A stretch of 22,829 bases of DNA from Zygnema cylindricum (taxonomy: Eukaryota; Streptophyta; Zygnematophyceae; Zygnematales; Zygnemataceae): positions 1 through 22,829 of the forward strand of contig JBBHKE010000377.1 of the NCBI GenBank assembly GCA_037447655.1, given 5' to 3'. The notes beneath the pieces were generated by a model. That model did no database searches, was not told the origin of the DNA, and was given only the letters and a program-made list of their open reading frames with translations. Each line of letters opens with the position of its first letter. The stretch's first letter is position 1. The position numbers and the translations under genes were made by a program. Of the stretch, positions 1 to 8,040 are shown piece by piece.

Positions 1-1
1 T

Positions 2-250
2 GACTGTATGAAAATCTTTTCTGACAGTATGAGTTCGATGCCGTTGGTAAAGAATCATGTCTTTCACAAAAGGACAAAGCATATCAGGATTCACTGGCAT
101 TTCGTACACGATTTGGTCGCTGTGAAGGAGGTTGAGTTTTTGTACGTTTCGACGTTGGAGGAAGCTACGGATATGTTGACTAAAGCCGCGGCTCATGATG
201 TGTTATTGAGGGGGAGACGTAAATTAGGAAGAGGGGGGTTGTTAGCGTAA
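2..250 (+). CDS. Ty1/copia polyprotein, C-terminal end of RNase H (partial)
   Basis: This is the tail of a Ty1/copia Pol polyprotein, the RNase H domain that removes RNA from the RNA:DNA hybrid during reverse transcription. The frame is already open at the window edge and ends in TAA at 248-250, so the left part of the element lies outside. Recognisable family motifs in order are KIFSDSMSSM (family form is close to K-I-x-S-D-N-x-S-A/S), KNHVFHKRTKHI, HFVHDLV, VEFLYVSTLEEATDMLTKA and the final RRKLG. The usual Asn after the catalytic-site Asp is Ser here (SDS), so this copy may be inactive. A polypurine tract and probable 3' LTR follow at once, as expected. Family assignment is strong; activity cannot be judged from the fragment. 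Confidence 0.9.
   Translation, partial: DCMKIFSDSMSSMPLVKNHVFHKRTKHIRIHWHFVHDLVAVKEVEFLYVSTLEEATDMLTKAAAHDVLLRGRRKLGRGGLLA
227..238 (+). promoter_or_regulatory. Polypurine tract of the copia element
   Basis: A 12-base purine run (GGAAGAGGGGGG) overlaps the last codons of the RNase H frame and lies immediately 5' of a TGTTAG sequence. This is where the plus-strand primer of an LTR retrotransposon sits, so it fixes the probable start of the 3' LTR at about 240. Confidence 0.7.
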
Positions 251-729
251 AAATTGTAATCGGCCGTCGCGGTGTGTGGCCCGGCCGGCTAGTTGTCTTT
301 ACGTCAAGCGTGTGTGGTCCTTGTTTTGTTGTTGTTCGTTTCGCAGATTCCTTGTCTCGCGTAGATTCGGTTTTGCGACGACCAGGTTCATTTTTCATTA
401 AGTGTGTACGTTTGGTTGTTCTTTGTGCGGTTTTGGTTGTACGTTTGTTTAGTACTTTAGTACTATATATTTTCGCGTGTAGACGCGATTTGATTGGTAG
501 GCGCTTCGTGCGCACTTTATGTTTCGGTTTGGTTTTATAGTTTGAAGTAGTGACGTTACGTTTGTAGTACTATTTATTGAAACTTAGCGGGAGAGGGGAA
601 CTTAACTTTTATAGGGAAAAATTTCTATGAAATATATCGGCTTCTGTGGACTCTCTCTCTCTCTCTTGTTAATGTTCTGAATGCGTCCGATGTTTTCTTA
701 TACTCTGATTTTGTGTAAGATCCTTCACA
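240..729 (+). mobile_element. Probable 3' LTR of the Ty1/copia element
   Basis: The segment starts TGTTAG directly after the polypurine tract. It contains a TATA-like TACTATATAT at 461-470 that could be the LTR promoter. The right end is uncertain. I place it at TTCACA (724-729) because similarity to family X copies B and C resumes just after it (CAGGTTGG region) and LTRs end in CA. The 5' LTR is outside the window, so neither LTR identity nor the target duplication can be checked. A (CT)n run lies at 651-666. The open frame at 274-540 has no recognisable motif and is not called. Confidence 0.5.
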
Positions 730-850
730 GGTTGGAGCTGCAATGATTGCAACGGACTTGATAACGACGGCGACGGAAGGCCGTACCGTAGCGTGATAGG
801 GTCTTGGAACGGCCTTAAGACTTGATGGAACGCCAGTTGAGGTGACGCTA

Positions 851-1387
851 CACCGCAAATCGTTATTAGTGTCAATAACTCTAATTTGGGTTCTTAAAAC
901 TTTGATTTTTTTTCTCAGATAGGATACATGATTTTAATTTTTCCTTGACGTTAATTAAGGTACCGTACAAAATAGCGTAAAGAATGTAAGTACAATAAGA
1001 TCTAAATAGTGTGGTGTACGTCGATGTCAGACCGTACATAAATGTACCTTTTCAAGTGAAAATTTTACAAAAAATGAATTAAATTAGACGCGCACGCATT
1101 GGAACGTGCGCTCATAAAACGGGATTAGTCTGACACGTAAATTAGCTGACATGTACGAATGTTTAAATTTCACGACGGCGTACGATTTTTAATATTTTGT
1201 ACGGATACATATATTAATGTATATAATCGTACGGCGAATAATTCATTTTTGCTGTTCCCAAATTAGCATTAAGCCGAATTTAGAATACACCTTTTTTAAA
1301 AAAAAAATCAAATTCTTAATTAGCATCAATTACGGTAAATTTTCTTCAACACTATTTAAATTTTGACATTAATAACGATTCGCGGTG
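851..1387. mobile_element. MITE 1: TA-flanked TIR element
   Basis: The left end begins CACCGCAAATCGTTATTAG. The right end, read on the minus strand, begins CACCGCGAATCGTTATTAA. Over 25 bases the two TIRs differ at two positions. TA dinucleotides flank both ends (849-850 and 1388-1389), as in Tc1/mariner-type insertions. The interior is AT-rich with no coding potential, so the element would be non-autonomous. Copies B and C have the uninterrupted site (GTGACGTCACCG at 9424-9435). Removing the element and one TA from copy A gives GTGACGCTACCG, which aligns without a gap. Confidence 0.85.
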
Positions 1388-1489
1388 TACCGAAATTGGG
1401 TGTGCACTTGACGAACCGAGTCCATGGAACTCGTTACCGGAGTCTCCTGTGAAAGTATTGAACTGAGGGTATGGTTACATCAGGAGGTC

Positions 1490-1611
1490 TCTGTAATAGT
1501 ACGGACATCAAAATTTCTGTATTACAGAGGCCTCGGTTACATCACGTATCTCTGTAATAGTACGGACATCAAAATTTCTGTATTACAGAGGCCTCGGTTA
1601 CATCACGTATC
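1490..1611 (+). repeat. Two identical 61-bp tandem units
   Basis: Units run 1490-1550 and 1551-1611 and appear identical. Each contains the inverted pair TCTGTAATA ... TATTACAGA and a GGTTACATCA word that also occurs in the host element's TIR. They look like subterminal repeats of the 1467-2193 element. Confidence 0.9.
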
Positions 1612-1945
1612 GTCTGTAAAAAGGTTTTTACATACATGTTTTTTTTTGAGTGGTTCCACGTAATTCGACGATCAAATCTCAAAAATCGCAAAGATTTGAA
1701 AACAGACCATTTTCGTATGCGAATCCGTACTTGCGTACTTCGTCCGTGTACTTCGCAAGTGTATCGCGTCAATGTACCTCAAAGATCTCCTTCACTTTGC
1801 TGACTTTCAAGAAAAAACCGTATTTCTTTTCGGCAAAGATTTTACGGTCACCTTCTCCGAAGGCACGTGACTTTGGGGGCATGTGAAAAATTTCATTTTT
1901 CATCGACGCACGTGTCTATCGTCCAGGTGTAGCGAATTGACTGGT

Positions 1946-1992
1946 TCTGTATTGGTGAACCCACCTCCGCGAGGTGGGTTCAGCAATACAGA
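1946..1992. repeat. Hairpin with 21-bp arms
   Basis: The arms at 1946-1966 and 1972-1992 pair except for one central mismatch, around a CCGCG loop. The inner stem is GAACCCACCT / AGGTGGGTTC. The outer stem TCTGTATTG / CAATACAGA resembles the arms inside the 61-bp units upstream. It lies within the 1467-2193 element. Confidence 0.85.
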
Positions 1993-2382
1993 GGCGCATG
2001 GAGCAATTGCTTCGCAAATGAAGACCAAAATTTAATCGGACGGTCGACGTATTCTCTTGGATACTTGGAGAATCGTAATCTTATTTTCTGTAATGTTGTT
2101 TTCAAGAAACTCACGAAAATATAGTACGGCATGGTACGGGCAAGTACAAAATTCTGTATTAAACCTCACTTTTCGTCTGATGTAACCATACCCTGAGTCT
2201 ACAGAACACGTCATTGTAAGTGCGACCGAGTGTAACTGTGCGACCGAGTATATGGAACTCCACCTCACGGAGCCGCGTCTCGACCAAAATTAGTGTTGAT
2301 AATTTCTACCCGTGTGAGTGGACTGCTTTCCTTAAGACTTAACTCCTCTGGTCATTGATTTTTAGCCACGGTTCAGACAGTA

Positions 2383-2599
2383 CACCGCCAATCGCTATTA
2401 GCGTTGTGTACGCTAATCCCGTCCCGCTTTTTTTTGTTTTTATTCTCAAATAGAATTATCCACACTATTTAAAAAAAGCCCTAATTCCTAATTAGAGTAA
2501 TCGATTTCTTCCAAAATTTCCAAATTCCCAATTAGCGTACACCACGCTAAATAATAGTATACGCTAATCAAACCTACACGCTAATAGCGATTGGCGGTG
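2383..2599. mobile_element. MITE 2: short TA-flanked relative of MITE 1
   Basis: The left end CACCGCCAATCGCTATTAGC is matched perfectly over 22 bp by the complement of the right end. TA flanks both sides (2381-2382 and 2600-2601). The TIR has the same framework as MITE 1, so both belong to one family mobilised by the same transposase type. The interior is AT-rich and non-coding, with extra GCTAAT/ATTAGC words near both ends. The flanks can be joined and aligned, with some divergence, to the corresponding stretch of copy B (GGTTCGCAGG near 9695). Confidence 0.85.
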
Positions 2600-2729
2600 T
2601 ACTATCTCTGCATCCTACCGACGCTGAAGTAAAAACGTTTTTAGGGTTGCAAGGATTGGCGAGGCGGAGGAGCGACTGTAGAGTGAGAAGGACTTTTAGG
2701 GTTCGAAGGCGCGGGAAGGCAAAGGAAGG

Positions 2730-3571
2730 ATGGGCGACGATGGAGATAGGCGGGGAGGGCCTACCGGGAGGAATAGAGCAACAGTACAGGAACTAAAGCT
2801 GGTAACTTTTTCCCAATTCTCTCTCCCTCTCTCTCTCTTCATCTCTCCCTCACTCCCACCCCTTTTCCTTTATTTTTTCTTGTCCTGTCTTTTTTTCTCT
2901 CTTTTCCATTTCTTTCCTTTCCTCTCCTATCTCTTTTTTTCCTATTCATTCCTTTCCCTTCCCTTCCCTTCCCTTCCCTTCCCTTCCCTCTCCCTCCCTT
3001 CCCTTCCCTTCCCTCTCCCTCCCTTCCCTTCCCTTCCCTTCCCTTCCCTTCCCTTTCCTTTCCTTTCCTTTCCTTTACTTTCCTTTCCTTTCCTTTCCTT
3101 CCCTTCCCTTCCCTTCCCTTTCCTTTCCTTTCCTTTCCTTTCCTCTCGTCTCCTCTCCTTTCCTTTCCAATCTTTTCCTTCCCTTTCTTCTTTTTCTTTC
3201 CTTTCTTTTCCATTCCTCCCCTTCCTTCTTCCTTTCCTTGCCTTGCCTTGCCTTGTCTTGACTTTCCTGTCCTTTTGTTTTTCCTTTCCTTTCCACTTTC
3301 CTTTCATTTCGTTTTATCTGCAGTTTCCTTTCTCCCTTCCATTCCTTTCCGCTCCTTTTTTTTTTTTTCTTGCCCTTTCCTCTTTGACTTTCTTTTTTTT
3401 TTTAACTTTCTGCAGGTGCCAGCTGGCAGTTGGGCCTTTCCGGGAAGGTGGCGATTTGCGGGTGATTCCGTTTTTGGCGATTTCCTCCTGTTCTTATTTT
3501 TGCAAGCGGGGAAGGAATCGCTCGGACTCGAGCTCTCATGCAAGCCGAGGAGGGCGGGAGGCTTTTTTTGA
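2730..3571 (+). CDS. Family X copy A, candidate two-exon reading frame (exons 2730-2801 and 3416-3571)
   Basis: Exon 1 starts at ATG 2730 and encodes 24 residues beginning MGDDGDRRGG and ending QELKL. A donor G|GTAACT follows at 2802. The intron is almost pure pyrimidine and ends TTTCTGCAG at 3415. Spliced in phase 0, exon 2 reads VPAGSWAFPGRWRFAGDS and continues to TGA at 3569-3571, about 76 codons in all. Copy C preserves the ATG, the donor and the acceptor, with exon 1 in frame, but a 1-bp loss shifts exon 2 after LLFLFL. Copy B has a stop in exon 1. I do not recognise the product. It may be the 5' part of a longer gene, or an untranslated leader that happens to be open. Exon boundaries are predicted only from splice consensus and copy comparison. 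Confidence 0.4.
2810..3410 (+). repeat. Polypyrimidine intron with expanded CCCTT/TTTCC pentanucleotide array
   Basis: The stretch is nearly all C and T. Between about 2946 and 3165 it becomes regular 5-base units (CCCTT, CTCCC, TTTCC). Copies B (10060-10386) and C (11340-11705) have the same pyrimidine intron without the long regular array, so the expansion appears specific to copy A. Long frames on either strand here, such as the Lys/Gly/Glu-rich minus-strand ones, are products of the base composition. Confidence 0.85.
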
Positions 3572-3641
3572 AAATGAGATACGCTGTTCGATGTTTCCGA
3601 TCGCCTCCCGCTCCCTCTGAAACCGGCCGACTTCCCTTTGT

Positions 3642-3896
3642 GACGTCACAGTTAGAGTGAGTGTTAAAGCAGCCAATGAGACAAAAACAATTGTCACAGT
3701 CAAATCTTCAACAGCAGTGACTGGCCAAGGACAAGAGTTGACTGATTCTGACATGAAGTTTCAAGAGGACAGAAGGTGAAGGCTGGAATCAAAATCTAGT
3801 CCATCATCTGAATCAGGCCACAAACGAGAGCATGAGCTAGCTCTAGCACTATTCTTTTACGTTGCAAAAACCGTGTTTTTAATCCTCGAGTGAATG
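3642..3896 (+). pseudogene. Conserved coding-like block of family X, copy A
   Basis: From GAC at 3642 the frame reads DVTVRVSVKAANETKTIVTV, then QGQELTDSDMKFQEDRR, a TGA at 3777-3779, and continues in frame as RLESKSSPSSESGHK to TGA at 3894-3896. In copy C (11933-12186) the second half is open through the position of the copy A stop (EDRRGRRESKSSPSSESGHK), but its first half has a short deletion and an extra stop. The two copies together suggest an ancestral coding exon. The Ser/Glu/Arg-rich second half looks like a flexible linker. No family is recognised. The block begins with a TGACGTCA palindrome (3641-3648), which could equally be a bZIP-type regulatory site. Confidence 0.45.
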
Positions 3897-4070
3897 GAAG
3901 TTGAGGTTTTTTTGCAGTGCAATTGTTCACTATTTGGACGGTTTTAGTCCATAATCACTTTTAAAAGGAAGAGTGAGAGAGAAGGAGAGCTGGTCTCTTT
4001 ATGTCTCACCATGTTTTTTTCTTTTTTACGCAATCTTTTCTTTGTTTTCTGTTTTCTTTTTGATCGGCAG

Positions 4071-4141
4071 GGATTGCTCCAATTTGTGGAACATATGGCT
4101 GAGCCTCGTGAACCTGAATATTCTCCGCCTATTACTAAGTG
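4071..4141 (+). CDS. Family X copy A, later exon
   Basis: The exon is bounded by a T-rich tract ending TTGATCGGCAG (4060-4070) and a donor AAGTG|GTGAGG at 4142. It reads GLLQFVEHMAEPREPEYSPP and then ITKW. An internal ATG at 4095 (MAEPREPEY) could be the true start if everything upstream is leader. Copy C keeps both splice sites (12358-12429), but a different base pattern after PEY brings in a stop. Which upstream exon it joins is unknown, and the product is not recognised. Confidence 0.4.
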
Positions 4142-4766
4142 GTGAGGAACTTTTGACTTTTTTTTTAAAAACATTATGGTATTTTTTTTGGGTTATTTTG
4201 GATTTTTTCGGATGTGTTTTCCTGGGATTTTTCAACTCGTAGTTTCTGCGACAAATTTGTACCAGATTTAGTGTGGATTAGGGTGGAAAAATGATGAGGA
4301 CTTTCTGAGTTTCTTTTGGGATGTTCTGAGTTTTTTTGGGACTATTTCCGGTGTTTTTTGGGGGGGATTTCTTGACCCGTGCCTTTTTTGCACCGGAATT
4401 AGTGTGGGTTAGACGGAGAACGATAAGGTTTGTCCTTGGATTTTTTGGAGGTCATTTTGGGGTTTTCCGGGCATTTTTTTCGAAATTATTTTGGGGTTTT
4501 TTGGGATTGATTTAAGATTTTCTGGTGTTTTTTTTGGTTTTTGATTCTTTAGGGATTTTTTTGGGCCATTTTGGGGAAAGTTTTTAAAGGGGAGGAGTTG
4601 AGTTCTGAATAGAGTTTGATGGTTTTGGGGCTTTTTGTGAATAATATGCACAATGTTTACTGTAGATTAAGGGGGGATGTGGTATTTTCAGTTTGTTTTT
4701 TTCGGATGTTTCACTATTTCCTGAAAAAATATTCGGGCTATTTTTGTATATTTTCAAACTGTATTG
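4142..4766 (+). repeat. T/G-rich intron-like tail of family X with an internal degenerate duplication
   Basis: The sequence is dominated by GGTTTTTTGGGATT-like words. A motif close to CACCGGAATTAGTGTGG occurs at 4261-4277 and again at 4391-4408, about 130 bp apart. Copy C has it at 12556-12573 and 12686-12703, with a possible third at 13153. This suggests an old internal tandem duplication that predates the copy A/copy C split. No coding frame is supported. Confidence 0.55.
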
Positions 4767-4875
4767 GTGCGAAAACTCACCACATTTTAATCCCCATTTC
4801 CACCCCTTTATACCCTATTTCGGTAGGTCCATCGAGAAAGATCTACCAGTCACTAGTTACTTTCTAATCACAGTC

Positions 4876-5166
4876 AAGCTGAAGTACGGAGAAGGGAGAG
4901 GAGGGAGAAGACGGAGAAAAGGGAGAGGATGGAGAAGAGGGAGAAGATGGAGAGGAAAGGAGGGAGAGAAGCAAGAGGGATAAGAGGGAAAGGAAAGGGA
5001 GGATGAAAAGTTTGGAGAGGGAGGGGGACAAGAGTGGGTGGGGGGAGAAAGGAGTGTGAGAGGACCGAGAGGGAGGGGACAAAGGAGAAGAGGAGGGGGA
5101 GAGAAGAGAGAGGAGGAAGAGAAAAAAGACAAGGGAGATAAGAGAGAGAAAAGAGAGAAGGGATAA
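4876..5166 (+). repeat. Purine-rich low-complexity tract
   Basis: GGAGA/GGGAGAA-type purine sequence runs for about 290 bases. Both open frames here (Arg/Gly-rich on plus, Pro/Ser-rich on minus) follow from the composition. Confidence 0.85.
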
Positions 5167-5303
5167 TAAAATTTCCTCTTATTTACATGTTCCGTACTAT
5201 TTCCTATCCCCAAAAGTAGGTATCTCAACAAATGTTGTCAAGGTAGTACACTTGTACTTGAAATAGTATTGATGCCAGCTCAACTCAGACGCCACGGAGT
5301 CGG

Positions 5304-5432
5304 CACACAAATTGGTGTTAAGTGTCAAACTAATACTAACGCTATTGTTTTTAACGACACAAAAATGCAAATGAGCGTTCTAACAGCATATTAGAGTTTA
5401 TAAATTTTTTTACACTAATAACGACTACCAAT
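5304..5432. mobile_element. Possible decayed MITE of the MITE 1/MITE 2 family
   Basis: The right end, read on the minus strand, is CATTGGTAGTCGTTATTAGT, close to the MITE 1 TIR. The left end CACACAAATTGGTGTTAAGT matches it less well, about 17 of 25 positions. TA follows the right end but is missing on the left. The interior is AT-rich and non-coding. Confidence 0.4.
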
Positions 5433-5649
5433 GTAAATTTCTCAATTTTCTTAGTGTTTTCCCACTTTCCTACTCTCAAAGGCATGTACACTCCTCGACC
5501 TTACCCTACACGGAACTCCTTAAATTGGTCCACGTGACCAGGTAATTGCAGTGTGAGCGTGGAAACGGGAACTTGGCGGCTGTCTAAGTGTGAATCAGGC
5601 TGCTCGAATCTACACATAAATCGAAAAACTCAAATGTATTATTCCATCG

Positions 5650-5796
5650 ATGGCGGAGGTATTTGGAAGAGTTACCACTCCTAAGCTAGACTCGTATTTC
5701 TTCAAGTTTCGTAAAGAATGTACATTATCTTTGTGGTTGCAAGGCGTTCCTTTTAGCAAAGGCAAGATAGTGAGACTGTTGGTCAGTGTTCCTTAG
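5650..5796 (+). CDS. Small orphan ORF, unrecognised
   Basis: This ATG-initiated frame of 48 codons begins MAEVFGRVTTPKLDSYFFKF and ends LLVSVP. Its composition is balanced rather than low-complexity, unlike most frames nearby. It has no motif I recognise. It may be an exon or a remnant of a transposon gene; there is no second copy in the window to test conservation. Confidence 0.2.
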   Translation: MAEVFGRVTTPKLDSYFFKFRKECTLSLWLQGVPFSKGKIVRLLVSVP

Positions 5797-5944
5797 TCTC
5801 TTATGCCTCAAAATCTAGTACCCAATGAAAAAAACAATTAAGGCATGAACTTTGTAAAACACATCGACATTCCATCACAATTGCATACATTATGACAATC
5901 ACCAAGTCAAAGCTACAACAAGATGTGAAAACGTAAGATTTTGT

Positions 5945-6172
5945 GTGATGCCAAATCAGCCGAGATGTCCAATTCGAGGCGCATTACGATACCTTATCTA
6001 CCACCACGACATATCGGCGGAGGTGACACATGATCGATATATGTTGAGGGCGATGCTGAAATCGGGAATGCCATACTGGTTCGTCATAAAGGGTCACACC
6101 GGACAATTTGCGATGGGAAATCGAAGGATACGGAATGTGATCGAGCAATTCAATTGGACCCACTTAAAGTGA
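5945..6172 (+). CDS. Small orphan ORF, unrecognised
   Basis: This 75-codon frame begins at ATG 5945 (second ATG at 5948) and ends at TGA. It encodes MPNQPRCPIRGALRYLIYHH, then HDRYMLRAMLKSGMPYWFVI, and ends FNWTHLK. The composition is well mixed and protein-like, with a basic, aromatic-rich character and no membrane segment or clear metal-binding motif. A second short frame starts soon after, at 6185-6289 (MPPPHWTTFNHSIGHVIMDV), so both could be pieces of one decayed or intron-split gene. I recognise no family. Whether it is expressed cannot be judged here. Confidence 0.25.
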   Translation: MMPNQPRCPIRGALRYLIYHHDISAEVTHDRYMLRAMLKSGMPYWFVIKGHTGQFAMGNRRIRNVIEQFNWTHLK

Positions 6173-6289
6173 ACAGACACACACATGCCACCTCCACATT
6201 GGACCACATTTAACCACTCCATTGGCCATGTCATTATGGATGTAATCACGAGAGAGATAAATGGGCATGTAGAACAAGAACTCCATTGA

Positions 6290-7480
6290 GGCTTTCAAAA
6301 CATGTCTTCAAAAGCAACAAGGTATAACACATAGACTGGAGGCTTCAATTAACAACACATCGGTATACTGAGGTTATAGTTGGATTAGAGAGTAGTGAAC
6401 AACTCAACTTTAGATTCAATTGAGATATAGGGATTACAAGTGTTTGAGTTGTGTTTTAATCTCTTTGGGGCCTCACTCTAGTTTTTGCTAAGAGACCCTT
6501 TGACTAGTCATTTGCTACAAAGTTGAAGGCACTATCTCGTCCATCCAATGGGGATGTGATCTACCTCACCTTACCTCTCTTCTTTCCAATTTCTACATTG
6601 TGATAACTTGCTCTAAGTCTATATGTTTGAGGATCCCTCGGATGATGGACCAAAGTTATCAAATGAAAAAAGAAAGTCTCGGATCCCAAGCTTGTTTGAT
6701 AAAAACGAGAATCCGAAAAGGAATTTTGTACAACACAAAAATCGCTAAGTAGGGATGTCCAAATTCGCATTCAGGTGACACTCTCATTTGTCTCAGTCTC
6801 CAACTATGTTTTCTAATGTTGAACAATCATACACCTTTGTGTGACATTAAGCTAATAAAAGTCTCATGTCAGTTTAATATCTCATCACTCAATTTCCAAG
6901 GTGATACTAGGTAGGTGGATTCCTTCAAAACTCGTGGCCTGCCATTGTGGTTGGCCACTCAATCTACGAAGCGTATTGTCATGCCCAAACGAGACTTATT
7001 AGTGCAAGATCCATTTGCGCAGGTAAACTAGAAGTGTTATGGCGCTAGTTCGCAGCACAAAATAATAACGACCAACGAAAATGCTAGCTTTTGAATATCT
7101 GGACAAGAACTCGATTTGTAATAATCAAATTTCTAAATCACCATCATTCCTATAATAATCAGAAAACATTGCATTTGGGATCCCAATTCTGTTGTTAACC
7201 TCTTTGAAAGTGCTTTCATAAATTTGTTAACTTCATGAATTTAAACTTATAACATTTAGCGTATTAAACTTACCAAACTAGGCAAATTTATTAGTCAGGT
7301 GGACAGTATAGTAATTTGCAAGCGAACAAACCATGCAAGCAAACGAGTAAACAAAAATATGATCGCACGTGTGGTTACTTGGATCAACAATGAATTGTAA
7401 AGAGTAATACCCTGTTGTGGTCTTTGGTAGGTCAATATTGAATGTAAGTTAAGTTTATCTTTATGAAACAAGCATTAAAT
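6290..7480. other. No supported feature
   Basis: The region is AT-rich and unremarkable, without a convincing coding frame, TIR pair or tandem repeat. The minus-strand frame at 6561-6770 shows no motif. Confidence 0.6.
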
Positions 7481-7559
7481 AACAATCATACTAGTGAAAA
7501 ATGTTGATCAATGTCTAAGAATCGCATATTCATCTTTAACATTATCCATTGCTCTCTCT

Positions 7560-8040
7560 TAAACATTGATGTAAGATGTATATATTTAATTTTTCGTGTT
7601 TGGTGTTTGATGGCAGATGTTTGCTTTTGAATATTGCATGTTGGGTGCATTATGGACAGTGGGCAGTTGTGGAGGCTCGGAGTATGTGGTGGCGGATGTG
7701 GAATGTGGAGTGTGGGATGGTGGTAGATTGTGGACATTAAATTCTGATTTCTATTTTATGTGTGAAGTTTGATGCCTACATTTTCCAGTTTTGGTGTTGG
7801 ACGATGGATGGTGGTGGATGGTAGGGATATAGTTCTTAATGTTAGATTGTTGAATGCTAGATGTTTGTTTTCTTTGTTTGGATGTTGTAATTTGGATTGT
7901 GGATGCTAAATAATGAATGGCGGATGGTGGGGGTGTAGCGGACGGAGCTGGATTTGTGGATGGTAGATGTCGAATGTCGAACGTTGTTCTTTAGATTTTG
8001 TATGTTTTGTTCTTTTTGATGTTCGATGTTTAGCTTTTGG
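7560..8040 (+). repeat. Degenerate minisatellite-like region built on TGGATG
   Basis: Words such as GGATGGTGG, TGGATGCT, AGATGTTTG and GGATGTGG recur at irregular short spacing. The minus-strand frames here are rich in His, Pro, Thr, Ile, Asn and Gln because of this repetition, and are not called as genes. Confidence 0.6.

Larger units (their letters stand above)
1467..2193. mobile_element. TIR element with 3-bp TGA duplication, PIF/Harbinger-like
   Basis: The ends are perfect 17-bp inverted repeats: GGGTATGGTTACATCAG on the left, and its complement ending CCATACCC on the right. TGA flanks both sides (1464-1466 and 2194-2196). In copies B and C the flanks are contiguous, at ACTGAGTCC in copy B near 9518. 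A GGG-start TIR with a 3-bp T-N-A duplication suits PIF/Harbinger, but reading the TIR as GGTATGG with a 5-bp CTGAG duplication fits equally well, so the superfamily is tentative. The interior has a 61-bp tandem repeat, a strong hairpin and a diverged subterminal repeat copy (AATATAGTACGG near 2117), but no transposase, so it is non-autonomous. Confidence 0.75.
730..4766 (+). repeat. Family X gene-like repeat, copy A (interrupted)
   Basis: This is a long segment whose non-inserted parts recur at 9206-10386 (copy B) and 10539-13046 (copy C). Shared landmarks are GGAACGCCA near 832, the CCATGGAACTCGTTACC stretch near 1421, ACACGTCATTG near 2206, TTTTAGGGTTGC near 2639, an ATG exon at 2730, a long pyrimidine tract, an acceptor at 3415, a GTGACGTCACAG block at 3640, an exon at 4071-4141 and a T/G-rich intron-like tail. 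Similarity to copy C fades near 4766. Copy A is the most diverged and carries three TIR elements that B and C lack. I infer an old duplication of a gene or gene-bearing segment. The product is not recognised. Confidence 0.75.

Noticed and set aside
274-540. Plus-strand 88-residue frame inside the LTR
   Set aside because: LTRs seldom code; the frame is rich in Val, Leu and Phe from a GT-rich sequence and has no motif.
2839-3307. Long minus-strand Lys/Gly/Glu/Arg-rich frames
   Set aside because: They are translations of the complement of the CCCTT/TTTCC tract and follow purely from a stop-free simple repeat.
4857-5231. Minus-strand Pro/Ser/Leu-rich frame
   Set aside because: It is the complement of a purine-rich low-complexity tract with no domain or conserved motif.
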